From: Marinobacterium weihaiense
GTDB taxonomy: Bacteria > Pseudomonadota > Gammaproteobacteria > Pseudomonadales > Balneatricaceae
Assembly (NCBI RefSeq): GCF_019061305.1
Contig: NZ_JAHQZT010000025.1
Location: forward strand, 1 to 33,819
Direction: 5' to 3'
DNA: 33,819 nt
Below the pieces are notes generated by a model. The model had not been told where the DNA came from and ran no database searches. It worked only from the letters and a program-made list of their open reading frames with translations. Below, in pieces: positions 26,186 through 33,819 of this stretch. Numbering within the stretch: position 1 is the first letter of the stretch; every line of letters starts with the position of its first letter. Both the position numbers and the translations under genes were made by a program.

Positions 26186-29100
26186 AATGCTTACGGCCGA
26201 ACGGCGGTTGAATCTGGGGCTGATACCTCACTGGCAGCGCTTGCACCGGCGACAATCGACGGCGCTGTTGGCGCGGCATCGCCGTGCCGACCGCCCTTGG
26301 CGGGGTACGGCGGCTGAGCTCGACCAGCCATTGCTGGATACCTTGCTGGAATGGACCGAGGAGCAAAACCGCCTGATTGGACAGTTGCACACGCAACAGC
26401 AGGTGTTCAGTGGTCGTCTGAGTCGTGCGTTGACCGAAGCGGATATTCAGGCACATGTGCTGGATTACGCACGTGTCCTGGGCGCCGGGTATTGGCAGCT
26501 GCGAGCCGACCGCAAAGCGTTTCGGCGCTGGTTCGGCGTAGATGCGGTGGTCGAGCGTTATCAGCAGCGGGTGGCAGATGCCGAGCGTCATCTCGCTTTC
26601 GCTCTGCAGCAGACCGGCCGGCTGTCACAGGCCTACCTGCAATCGGCCGCACAGGATCCGCATGAGCTGGGGATTCGCTGGCGCCGCCTGAAACTGGAGC
26701 GGCAGCTGGGGGAGCTGCTGCGTTATGACGGTGACCTGCGGGTTCGTCTGGCAGCGTTCAGGGCGCTTTCGGCTGCGATCCAGGCCTTGCCGGTCAGTTG
26801 GCATGCCCAGCTGCTGTCGCTGGATATGCGCAACTATATTGACCGCCTGGCATTGGATACCCATCAGCCGGTCTGGCTTCAGGCCGAAGCACTCAGTCTG
26901 CTGGATGCCGTCGATTATGCTGAGCTGACGTCGATCGTGTCGCAACGTCTGCAGCGCAGGGGCGGGGCGGATGATTTCTTTGTGCGTGAGCATGCAGTGG
27001 GACTGCTGGGAGGATGTCAGCGGCGCACCCCGGACCAGACTCACGCCCTGTGGCCCTTGGTGCTGCAGGATCCCAGTGAAACGGTGCGTCAGGCGTTGGC
27101 CCGACAGTTGGTCCAGGTACGCCCGGCCCAGATGCAAGCACTGTTGCTGCAGCTGATTCAGTCCGATACTGCTGCCTGCGTGCGTGGGGCCAGTGTGCAT
27201 GCGCTGCTGCGGCTATTAGAGACAGCACCGGACTGCGTGCCTTGGGTGGCGGAGCAGGTGTTGCCCCTGGGGCAGCAGGAGACGGACACTCAGGTGCTGC
27301 GGCTGTACTGCCATCTGACGGCGGCAGTGGCGGCTCTGCCCGAAGTGGTGGCAGAGCCGTTGCGGCTTGCGCTCTGGGCCGAGCACGGCATGGCGCTTTT
27401 GAATACCCTGCATACCCAGTCCAAGTCGGTGAAGGTACGGCGCTGGGCAGCACTGTCACGGGAAAGTCTGTGGGCACTGGCGAATCCGGAAGCGCGGCGG
27501 CTACGCGAGCAGCTTGCGCCCTGGCTAGCTGCGCAGCCGGTGCAGCGGCGTAAGCGTCTGCCCGAGGTTGCCCAGAAAGCGGATCCGGCCCTGTTGGGGC
27601 GTGTTCTGAGTGAGTTGGTACAGGCCGACTTCAGTCTCGATATTGACCTGTCGGGACGGCGTCGAACGGTGCGGCGCTGGGAGGTTTTCGGTTTTCGGTT
27701 CTGGCGGGCTTGGCATGAGTTCTGGCGGCCGGCGACGGACAAGCGCGAGGCGGGGCGGCATACGATTGGTCGGTTGTACTACGGTCTGCTGCAGATACCC
27801 TCGGCCCGGCTGGCAGAACTGAGCCCCACCCGGGTTCCGGGTGAGCCGTTGCATATCAGTGATGAGGATGGTTGGCGGCCCTATCTGCCCCTGGTGGATC
27901 AGTGCATTTCTTGCCTGGATCAGGGCTGGCCGACCCGCCCCATGCAAATCTTCTCCAGCGAGGGTGTGACGGAGGTGATGCCGCCTGCCGGTTTCTGGGG
28001 ACGTCTGAAGGCCCGCATTCGCCTGACGCTCGGGTTTGCACGCTTTGCCGAGCGGCGTAACTGGCAACCCGGCAGCGAACGAGAGGCCAGCCACTATATC
28101 CTGTCGCTGCAGACGCTGGGGTTTCGAATTCGATTTCGGCCGCACACCGGCCTGGATCAGCGTCCTTTGCAAGCCGACCCCTTGGTACAGCGTTTCTTTC
28201 CCGCTTTTGCACTGCCACCTCTGATTCTGGAGCTGTGGGGGGAATACAGCCGCTACTTTGTATCCTTGTATCAGAATACCCTGCAGCAGCTGGTGGTCTT
28301 CCTGGGCGGGATGCTGACCCTGTTTCTTGGGCGGCACCTGGCTGTCAACTGGCTGACCCGCCGCGCGCGTAACGCCTTGCCGCTGGTCATTGGCGGCTGG
28401 GGTACCCGCGGCAAGTCGGGCACCGAGCGGCTCAAAGCCGCACTGTTCAATGGTCTGGGCTATCATGTAGTGTCCAAGACCACAGGCTGTGAAGCCATGT
28501 TCCTGCACAGTTACAGCCATGGCGAACTGCGCGAGATGTTCCTGTTCCGGCCCTATGACAAGGCCACCATCTGGGAACAAGCGGGGCTGGTTCGGCTGGC
28601 GGCTCGACTGAAGGCGGATGTGTTTCTCTGGGAGTGCATGGGGCTGACGCCCGCTTATGTGCGCATCCTGCAACAGCAGTGGATGCGCGATGATTTGGCT
28701 ACCATCACCAATACCTATCCCGATCACGAGGATCTGCAGGGGCCGGCGGGCATTGACATTCCCATTGCCATGACGGAATTCATTCCGTCCAATTCGGCCC
28801 TGATCACCACCGAGGAAGAGATGCAGCCCATTCTGCAGCAGGCAGCACGTAATCGGCAGACGGTTTGCCAGCCGGTCAGCTGGATTGAAAGTGCGCTTCT
28901 GCCGGGCGATATACTGTCCCGTTTCCCTTATGAGGAACATCCGGCCAACATCGCGCTGGTGCTGAGGTTGGCCGAGATGCTGGATATTCCAAGGCCATTT
29001 GCGCTCAAGGCTATGGCCGATCATGTGGTGCCCGACCTCGGTGTACTGCAGGTCTATCCGGAAGCTCGGCTACAGGGGCGGCGCCTGGAATTCACTAACG

Positions 29101-30335
29101 GCATGTCAGCCAACGAGCGGCTGGGTGCACTGGGCAACTGGACGCGGTTGGGGTTTGATCAACAAGATACGGTGGCCGAGCCGGGTGTGTGGATAACCAC
29201 GGTTATCAACAACCGGGCCGACCGGGTAGCGCGCTCACAAGTGTTTGCCGATATTCTGGTGCGTGACATCACGGCGGATTGTCATGTCTTGATCGGCAGT
29301 AACCTGGAGGGCTTCATGGGCTATGTCGAAACGGCGTGGGAAGAGTACCGCCCTCAGCTGACGCTGTGGCCCCAGAATCGCACGGCCGCCGGCCCGCTGG
29401 CGCACTGGCAGGCGCATGCCGAACGTCTGCGAGTGCCGGTCAGTGAAGACGCGGTGAGGCAGAGGCTGCAGGCAATGCTGGCCGGACTGGGTCACGCGAT
29501 GACAATCGAGACGCTTGACCCGGAACATCTGCACTGGCATTTGCCGGAAGCACTGGCGCCTTATCATCAGGCTATTCAGCAGGTGTACGCCCGTTACCAC
29601 CGTGAGTGGCGTGAGTACGCGGCGCTGGCGGCGCGTATTGAACAGGTACAAGAGCCTGATGATGTGCTCGATCAAGCGGCGGCTACACAATTATGGACGT
29701 GGTTACAGGCGCGAATTCATGTCGTGCCAGTGCTGACCATCAGTGGCGAAGAGCTGTTGCAGCAGGTCTGTGCAGCTACGCCGCCGGGCTATCACAACCG
29801 CATTATGGGCCTGCAGAATATCAAGGGTCCCGGTCTGGACTGGGTATATACCTGGCAGGCTTGGGAAAAACTGCATGCAGCGGCCATGCGGGTCCTGTCA
29901 GCCAAGGCTTCGGATGCGGGCTCCGCGTTGCAATTCCTGGCTAACCTGCCGCACTATGGAATCCTGGCGCATGACTTTCTACTGGACTGGCTGGCGCAGG
30001 TACGTACCTTGCCACTGACTCAGAACGAAGCCATGCAGGCTGAAATACGCCTGATTGAAATCCGTCTGCAGGCCGAGCGGGAGGAGGCGGTTGCAACCCG
30101 TGGCAGCCGCGACCAAGAGAAGGCGTCCAGCGGTCTGTGGTCGGGTTTGCTGCAGTTGCTGGAGAACTTTCTTGATGTGGGGGATGCCATCAAGCGCCGG
30201 CGCACGGCCAATCGCATCTACCGTGACCTGAGCCGGCAGCAGATCAGCAGCAGCCGTGCGGCTGAGGAACTCAAGGCATTGAACCAGCGGCAAAAAGGGG
30301 GCTGGTTGCTGCGTCGTCTTTCTTCAAGGGCGTGA
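26178..30335 (+). CDS. PgsB/CapB-like poly-gamma-glutamate synthase ligase with large HEAT-like N-terminal extension
   Basis: 1385 residues; Bacillus PgsB has about 390. Residues about 185-470 look like HEAT-type helical repeats (DPSETVRQALARQLVQV, CVRGASVHALLRLLE). Hydrophobic helices at about 680-730 (QLVVFLGGMLTLFLG) should anchor it in the inner membrane. The PgsB/CapB core follows: P-loop GGWGTRGKSG at 739-748 with K746 and S747, KTTGCEAM near 766, ITNTYPDHEDL near 843, and GMSANE and INNRADR further on. This is the Mur-ligase-like ATPase that activates a carboxylate as acyl-phosphate and adds glutamate by an amide bond. A helical C-terminal tail of about 270 residues follows. ATG 26178 overlaps the previous gene by 8 bases. 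The core family is confident; substrate and extension role are inferred. Confidence 0.87.
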   Translation: MTEMLTAERRLNLGLIPHWQRLHRRQSTALLARHRRADRPWRGTAAELDQPLLDTLLEWTEEQNRLIGQLHTQQQVFSGRLSRALTEADIQAHVLDYARVLGAGYWQLRADRKAFRRWFGVDAVVERYQQRVADAERHLAFALQQTGRLSQAYLQSAAQDPHELGIRWRRLKLERQLGELLRYDGDLRVRLAAFRALSAAIQALPVSWHAQLLSLDMRNYIDRLALDTHQPVWLQAEALSLLDAVDYAELTSIVSQRLQRRGGADDFFVREHAVGLLGGCQRRTPDQTHALWPLVLQDPSETVRQALARQLVQVRPAQMQALLLQLIQSDTAACVRGASVHALLRLLETAPDCVPWVAEQVLPLGQQETDTQVLRLYCHLTAAVAALPEVVAEPLRLALWAEHGMALLNTLHTQSKSVKVRRWAALSRESLWALANPEARRLREQLAPWLAAQPVQRRKRLPEVAQKADPALLGRVLSELVQADFSLDIDLSGRRRTVRRWEVFGFRFWRAWHEFWRPATDKREAGRHTIGRLYYGLLQIPSARLAELSPTRVPGEPLHISDEDGWRPYLPLVDQCISCLDQGWPTRPMQIFSSEGVTEVMPPAGFWGRLKARIRLTLGFARFAERRNWQPGSEREASHYILSLQTLGFRIRFRPHTGLDQRPLQADPLVQRFFPAFALPPLILELWGEYSRYFVSLYQNTLQQLVVFLGGMLTLFLGRHLAVNWLTRRARNALPLVIGGWGTRGKSGTERLKAALFNGLGYHVVSKTTGCEAMFLHSYSHGELREMFLFRPYDKATIWEQAGLVRLAARLKADVFLWECMGLTPAYVRILQQQWMRDDLATITNTYPDHEDLQGPAGIDIPIAMTEFIPSNSALITTEEEMQPILQQAARNRQTVCQPVSWIESALLPGDILSRFPYEEHPANIALVLRLAEMLDIPRPFALKAMADHVVPDLGVLQVYPEARLQGRRLEFTNGMSANERLGALGNWTRLGFDQQDTVAEPGVWITTVINNRADRVARSQVFADILVRDITADCHVLIGSNLEGFMGYVETAWEEYRPQLTLWPQNRTAAGPLAHWQAHAERLRVPVSEDAVRQRLQAMLAGLGHAMTIETLDPEHLHWHLPEALAPYHQAIQQVYARYHREWREYAALAARIEQVQEPDDVLDQAAATQLWTWLQARIHVVPVLTISGEELLQQVCAATPPGYHNRIMGLQNIKGPGLDWVYTWQAWEKLHAAAMRVLSAKASDAGSALQFLANLPHYGILAHDFLLDWLAQVRTLPLTQNEAMQAEIRLIEIRLQAEREEAVATRGSRDQEKASSGLWSGLLQLLENFLDVGDAIKRRRTANRIYRDLSRQQISSSRAAEELKALNQRQKGGWLLRRLSSRA

Positions 30336-30340
30336 GGATC

Positions 30341-30364
30341 AAAAAGGAGCCCTTGAAGGGCTCC
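30341..30364 (-). terminator. Rho-independent terminator of the TorF-type porin gene
   Basis: A perfect stem GGAGCCCT/AGGGCTCC (30346-30353 and 30357-30364) with loop TGA. On the minus strand TTTTT follows it directly (30345-30341), so it ends the porin gene 32 bases after its stop. On the plus strand no T-run follows the stem, so it is at best a weak stop for the large operon, whose last gene ends at 30335. Confidence 0.88.
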
Positions 30365-30396
30365 AATCACGACGCATGTTGAAGTCGTTAGGTCGG

Positions 30397-31032
30397 TCAG
30401 AGGTCGAAGGTTTTACTCAGCGTCAGGATCAGCTCCTTGTCTTTCTTGCCGTCACCGCTAAGGTCATCCAGTTGGTGAACGTAGGCCAGGCTCAGATCCA
30501 CACCCTGAACACTAAGGCCATAACCGGCTTCGGCGTAGTCACCATCATAGTCTTTGCCGAAGGAGCCATAGGTCAGATAGGCGCCCTTATATTCGCCGGT
30601 CAGGCTGAAGAAGCTGTAGTCGGCTTCATCGCCATGGCTGGCGTCTTCGGTGCCGAGCACATACTGCGCACTGATCGGGCCGTAGCCACCATTGAAAATG
30701 ACTTCATGAAAGTCGGTGGCGCCGTCTTCACTGTAGAAGTAACCGGCATACCCCAGGTCGTAGCTGAAGCCCTGTGCCTCGGCTGAATAGCTACCATAGA
30801 GGTCATACTCGAACTCCGAGCCGTCCAGCTGTGCGGCCCAGGTGCCGATGGCAAAGCCGTTGCCGAAATTGTAGTCGGCCCCGGCCGTCAGGCTGCCGTT
30901 GTCAGCGGTCTGATCGATGCCGCGGAAATAGTAGTCGCTCATGGCGCCGAGGTTGACTGAGAGTTCGGCGCTGGCCGAGGTCGAGGCCGCGAGCAGGGCG
31001 GTGGCCAGTAGATGTTTGGTCATGGTCTTCAT
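30397..31032 (-). CDS. TorF-family putative outer-membrane porin
   Basis: 211 residues. Signal peptide MKTMTKHLLATALLAASTSASA is followed by ELSVNLGAMSDYYFRGIDQT. The pattern VxxxSxYxFRGxxQ just after the signal, then short amphipathic strands rich in Tyr, Gly and Phe and acidic turns, ending VDLSLAYVHQLDD and LILTLSKTFDL with a C-terminal hydrophobic residue, fits the TorF/Gcw_chp family of small barrels. An ATG at 31038 is directly against the AGGGG and too close; ATG 31032 is six bases from it and preferred. It is transcribed alone, away from the GGDEF-EAL gene. Its substrate is unknown, and a link to the polymer operon is only positional. Confidence 0.88.
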   Translation of the reverse strand: MKTMTKHLLATALLAASTSASAELSVNLGAMSDYYFRGIDQTADNGSLTAGADYNFGNGFAIGTWAAQLDGSEFEYDLYGSYSAEAQGFSYDLGYAGYFYSEDGATDFHEVIFNGGYGPISAQYVLGTEDASHGDEADYSFFSLTGEYKGAYLTYGSFGKDYDGDYAEAGYGLSVQGVDLSLAYVHQLDDLSGDGKKDKELILTLSKTFDL

Positions 31033-31055
31033 TTTCATCCCCTTTCAGATAGTCG

Positions 31056-31075
31056 ATGCCAGCATGTGATGGCAT
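31056..31075 (-). promoter_or_regulatory. Inverted repeat in the porin leader
   Basis: ATGCCA (31056-31061) and TGGCAT (31070-31075) form a 6-bp stem with an 8-base loop, 24 bases before the chosen porin start. It may be an operator or a leader hairpin. Confidence 0.35.
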
Positions 31076-31095
31076 GTCGTTGCTGAACCGGTTAA

Positions 31096-31111
31096 AGCGA
31101 AACCTGTGCCA
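31096..31111 (-). promoter_or_regulatory. Candidate sigma-54 promoter for the TorF-type porin
   Basis: The minus strand reads TGGCAC-aggtt-TCGCT (31111-31096), matching the sigma-54 pattern TGGCAC-N5-TTGCT with one mismatch and keeping the GG-N10-GC spacing. It lies 64 bases before the porin ATG. No clear sigma-70 promoter competes. Enhancer sites are not recognisable by eye. Confidence 0.45.
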
Positions 31112-31352
31112 CACAGGATAAAGTTCTTTTTGTACAAGGCGTTAGCCTTATGGAGAGCGGGCTTCTGTGGCATGTGATGCACCATGAGCATGCAGTTGCG
31201 CTGTTTTGAGGCAGGTTAGCGTGGCATGATCGTCTGACGCACAGGATCGCCCCCTGCGGAAACGAAATACCGCAAAAACCTTGTGGTCAATAATCGAGCA
31301 GATCGATATCATACGTTTGTTCGTACATGTCGGCGGTACTTTAGTGGCAGGT

Positions 31353-31377
31353 TTGATCCACAACGTACTTTGATCAA
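31353..31377 (+). promoter_or_regulatory. Inverted repeat TTGATC...GATCAA upstream of the GGDEF-EAL gene
   Basis: TTGATC (31353-31358) and GATCAA (31372-31377) are separated by 13 bases and end 33 bases before the start codon. This could be an operator. The 372-base gap 31039-31410 otherwise shows no gene and no clear sigma-70 promoter for this direction. Confidence 0.3.
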
Positions 31378-31410
31378 CAGGCTGGCATATCGCCAGGGAC
31401 AGGACAGGAA

Positions 31411-33471
31411 ATGGAACAACAGAAACAGTTTCTGGATCTGACCGGCGACTTCGTTGCCAGTATTGATCTGCAGAATCGTATTGAGTACATCAACCGTTCG
31501 GGCCGCCGCCTTCTTGGGATTGCCTCTGACCACGACCTGGCCGCGTCTCCGTTGCATGTTGATCAGTTTCATGATCCGGATACCTGGCAGTCATTGGCCG
31601 ATGACATCTTTCCTCAGGTGCTCAAGCAGGGGCATTGGAACGGGCAGTTGACACTGCGTGCGCTGGACGGACGCCCGGTGCCGGTGATGTTCAGTTTGTT
31701 GCCGCACCTGGATCCCCAAGGGCAGGTGTGCGGGTTGACGGCAGTCGGTGAAGATCTGCGCCTCAGGCAGGCGCTGCAGACTCAGAAGGATATGGCCGAG
31801 CGTATTCTGGACAGCACCATTGAAGGGATTATGGTGACGGATGCGCATGCACGCATTCGGCGCGTTAATACAGCCTTTACCCAAATTACCGGTTATGCCG
31901 CTGAAGAAGTCATCGGACGAACACCTAAATTCCTGCGCTCAAGCCACCATGATCAAACATTCTATGACGACATGAATCGGCGTCTGCATCAGCGTGGCTG
32001 TTGGCAGGGCGAAATCTGGAACCGGCGCAAGTCCGGTGAACTGTATCTGCAGTGGATGTCGGTCAGTGCCTTGCGCCGTGACGATGGCAGTACCAGTCAC
32101 TTCGTCTCCATATTTCACGACTTGACTGAGATGCGTGCCAAGGAAGCCGAAATCGAGCAGCTGGCCTTCAGTGATCCCCTGACCGGGCTGGGCAATCGCC
32201 ACAAACTCAGTCAGACCCTAATGCACCAGTTGAAAGCCATTCATTCCGGCGGAGGCAAGCTGGCTCTTTTATGTATCGATATCGGTCAGTTGTCCCCTAT
32301 CAATGATCGCTTTGGCATGAAAGGGGGAGACGAGCTGATTCAGCATCAGGCACAGCGGCTGCAGCAGGGACTGGCCAGGCCCCTGCATCTTTACCGGCTG
32401 GTGGGGGATGAATTGGTGGCGATGATCACGGATGCGCCGGAGCCGGCGGAAGTGGCACGTTATGCGGACGACTGCATTCATATTCTTCAGCAGCCCGTGC
32501 ACCTGCATGGTGAAGTCATTCAGTTGAGCCCTTCGGTTGGTATTGCCCTGAGCCCCAAGGACGCCGAGGACGGTGATACGCTATTGGCTAATGCCCAGAC
32601 GGCGTTGCTGGCGGCCAAACAGACGGGTCGGGATGGTTACCATTTTTATGACGCGGCTTTGAGCAGCGAACTGCGCCAGCGGCTGATGCTGGAGCAGCAG
32701 TTGCGCATGGCGATACGACCAGGGGCTGATCTTGGACTGCAGTTGTATCTGCAACCCAAAGTCGATCTCAGGTGTGAGAGTGTCGTTGGAGCGGAGGTTC
32801 TGTTGCGCTGGCACCACCCGGAAAAGGGTATGATCTCACCGGCAGACTTCATCCCGTTGGCTGAAGAGAGTCGTTTGATCATCGAGCTGGACCGTTGGGT
32901 TTTCCAGCGTAGCTGTGAACTGTTGCGTGACTGGCAGCGTGCAGGCAGGCCGGTGCCCAGTATCAGCATCAACCTGTCGGCACGTCAGTTGCAGGAGCCG
33001 GATCTGGTGGACTGGTGCCTTGATCAGATCAAAATATTTGGGCTGCAGCCTGCCATGCTTGAGCTAGAGATTACTGAAACGGCCTTCATCAATCTGTCCG
33101 ACCAGGTGCTGGAGCAACTGCACGCCCTCAAGCTGGCCGGCTTCCATCTGGCACTGGATGATTTCGGAACTGGCTACTCCAGCCTGACATACTTGCGGCG
33201 TCTACCACTGGATGTGGTCAAGATCGACCGCAGCTTCGTGGCGGATCTTTGCCAGGATCCTCGCGCAGCGACTCTGCTGAAAGGGGTGATGCGATTGCTG
33301 GACGAAATGGGGTTTGGTGTGGTAGCTGAAGGAATAGAAACAGCAGACCAGTCCAACTTACTGCAACGCATTCGCTGCCAGCTAGGGCAAGGGTTCCTGT
33401 ACCACCGTCCAATGCCGGTTGGTTCTTTTGTAGAGTTGTTGGACAAGGCGCCGCCGGCGTCAGCGTCCTGA
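31411..33471 (+). CDS. PAS-PAS-GGDEF-EAL protein, likely c-di-GMP phosphodiesterase
   Basis: 686 residues and apparently cytosolic, with no membrane helix. A first PAS-like domain (about 1-115) and a second PAS with C-terminal motif (about 130-250: RILDSTIEGIMVTDAHARI, then FVSIFHDLTEMRAKE) precede a GGDEF domain (about 250-420) and an EAL domain (about 430-680). The GGDEF motif is degraded to YRLVGDELV, and the metal/substrate segment IDIGQLSPINDRFG lacks the usual aspartate-phenylalanine, so cyclase activity is unlikely. The EAL side is intact: EVLLRW, NLSARQLQ, EITETAF, DDFGTGYSSL, VKIDRSFV, AEGIET. It therefore probably degrades c-di-GMP, with the GGDEF part possibly regulatory. GGACAGGAA precedes the ATG. 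Confidence 0.92.
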   Translation: MEQQKQFLDLTGDFVASIDLQNRIEYINRSGRRLLGIASDHDLAASPLHVDQFHDPDTWQSLADDIFPQVLKQGHWNGQLTLRALDGRPVPVMFSLLPHLDPQGQVCGLTAVGEDLRLRQALQTQKDMAERILDSTIEGIMVTDAHARIRRVNTAFTQITGYAAEEVIGRTPKFLRSSHHDQTFYDDMNRRLHQRGCWQGEIWNRRKSGELYLQWMSVSALRRDDGSTSHFVSIFHDLTEMRAKEAEIEQLAFSDPLTGLGNRHKLSQTLMHQLKAIHSGGGKLALLCIDIGQLSPINDRFGMKGGDELIQHQAQRLQQGLARPLHLYRLVGDELVAMITDAPEPAEVARYADDCIHILQQPVHLHGEVIQLSPSVGIALSPKDAEDGDTLLANAQTALLAAKQTGRDGYHFYDAALSSELRQRLMLEQQLRMAIRPGADLGLQLYLQPKVDLRCESVVGAEVLLRWHHPEKGMISPADFIPLAEESRLIIELDRWVFQRSCELLRDWQRAGRPVPSISINLSARQLQEPDLVDWCLDQIKIFGLQPAMLELEITETAFINLSDQVLEQLHALKLAGFHLALDDFGTGYSSLTYLRRLPLDVVKIDRSFVADLCQDPRAATLLKGVMRLLDEMGFGVVAEGIETADQSNLLQRIRCQLGQGFLYHRPMPVGSFVELLDKAPPASAS

Positions 33472-33596
33472 TTGAGTGGCCATTGATATCCAGCTGAAAT
33501 GGTGTTTCAAGAATACCGTCAGGCTGTGTAGGCGGTGATTGCACCTCGGAGTTGGGTTCGTGTGCAACGTTTCTGAAACTTTTACGCGCACGGGTG
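33472..33596. other. Short gap between the EAL gene and the stable-RNA-type promoter
   Basis: No gene is seen here. A small TGAAA/TTTCA hairpin near 33495-33509 is too weak to call a terminator. An AT-rich patch (TTTCTGAAACTTTT, about 33570-33583) lies just upstream of the -35 and may act as an UP element. Confidence 0.35.
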
Positions 33597-33624
33597 TTGA
33601 CTCTGCATCGGGGATGCGTAGAAT
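33597..33624 (+). promoter_or_regulatory. Strong sigma-70 promoter of stable-RNA type (upstream copy)
   Basis: TTGACT (33597-33602), a 16-base spacer and TAGAAT (33619-33624), followed by the GC-rich discriminator ACGCCTCCT. A 16-base spacer with a GC-rich discriminator is typical of growth-rate and ppGpp controlled rRNA/tRNA promoters in Pseudomonas-like bacteria. The following 170 bases contain small hairpins but no gene. Confidence 0.75.
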
Positions 33625-33767
33625 ACGCCTCCTCGCTTGAGACGACAGGGTTCGCGAAACGCTGAAGCCTCTTTCGAGAAGGAAACAAGTAATTGAAATC
33701 GCTAAGGTTTCTGATGTAGACTTAGCTTCCTTGGTGCAACCGGTTCGGCGTTTGAGTGTTTCGACAC

Positions 33768-33819
33768 TGAAACAAAAAACGAAAATAACGGTTGACATCG
33801 AAAACGGGTGCGGTAAGAT
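33768..33819 (+). promoter_or_regulatory. Second strong promoter with A-tract UP element, at the window edge
   Basis: TTGACA (33792-33797), a 16-base spacer and TAAGAT (33814-33819), the last base of the window. Upstream, 33768-33791 is a run of A-tracts (AAACAAAAAACGAAAATAA) placed where UP elements bind the alpha C-terminal domain. With the promoter 195 bases upstream it forms a tandem pair, as in rrn P1/P2. The transcribed gene lies outside the window. Confidence 0.75.

Noticed and set aside
27525-29024. A 499-codon minus-strand frame opposite the PgsB-like gene
   Set aside because: It is antisense to the P-loop and other conserved ligase motifs, so it is a shadow.
30341-30364. The hairpin as terminator of the six-gene operon
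   Set aside because: The T-run is only on the minus-strand side; after the stem on the plus strand comes AATCACG. It serves the porin gene.
1-33819. CRISPR arrays, prophage genes or replication origins
   Set aside because: No regularly spaced repeats, phage structural genes or DnaA-box clusters were seen.

Overview
The window looks like chromosomal DNA of a GC-rich gammaproteobacterium. The block rpsU-yqeY-dnaG-rpoD with divergent tsaD, then plsY, folB, folK, cca, glpE and apaH, is the gene neighbourhood known from Pseudomonas. The TorF-type porin and PAS-GGDEF-EAL gene would suit a Pseudomonadales/Oceanospirillales-like, perhaps marine, relative. The genus cannot be fixed from sequence alone.

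Layout. (1) 1-1250: a visibly AT-rich tip carries the 3' end of an IS transposase running tail-to-tail into a HEPN-domain gene. Next come a frameshifted single-membrane-span gene and a tRNA with anticodon CAU, best read as tRNA-Ile2. (2) 1250-6185, minus strand: the macromolecular synthesis operon rpsU-yqeY-dnaG-rpoD, closed by a strong terminator that abuts the tRNA. (3) 6186-11844: housekeeping genes tsaD(+), plsY(-), folB-folK(+), a pteridine reductase of FolM type(-), cca-glpE-apaH(-). (4) 12107-30335, plus strand: an 18.2 kb, six-gene operon in which every junction overlaps. (5) 30341-33471: a TorF-type porin(-) and a PAS-PAS-GGDEF-EAL protein(+). (6) 33597-33819: two strong promoters of the stable-RNA type pointing out of the window, probably serving an rRNA or tRNA operon just beyond it.

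The six-gene operon is the unusual part. Its last gene has the Mur-ligase-like ATPase core of PgsB/CapB (poly-gamma-glutamate synthase) behind a long HEAT-like and membrane-spanning extension. Its second gene has two tandem copies of the PgsC/CapC membrane unit, followed by a soluble half with two degenerate copies of the domain found intact in gene 4. Gene 4 is a secreted hydrolase-like protein interrupted at a run of eight G. Gene 5 is exported and combines beta-rich segments, a helical TPR-like middle and a probable C-terminal outer-membrane barrel, recalling the BcsC/PgaA export layout. Gene 3 is a membrane-anchored periplasmic beta protein. Gene 1 is a CHASE2-GAF-PAS sensor with a degenerate kinase end. 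Together they suggest an envelope-spanning machine that makes, trims and exports a PGA-like amide-linked polymer, built differently from the pgsBCA/capBCA systems. No PgsA/CapA homologue is visible. The polymer and its function are inference.
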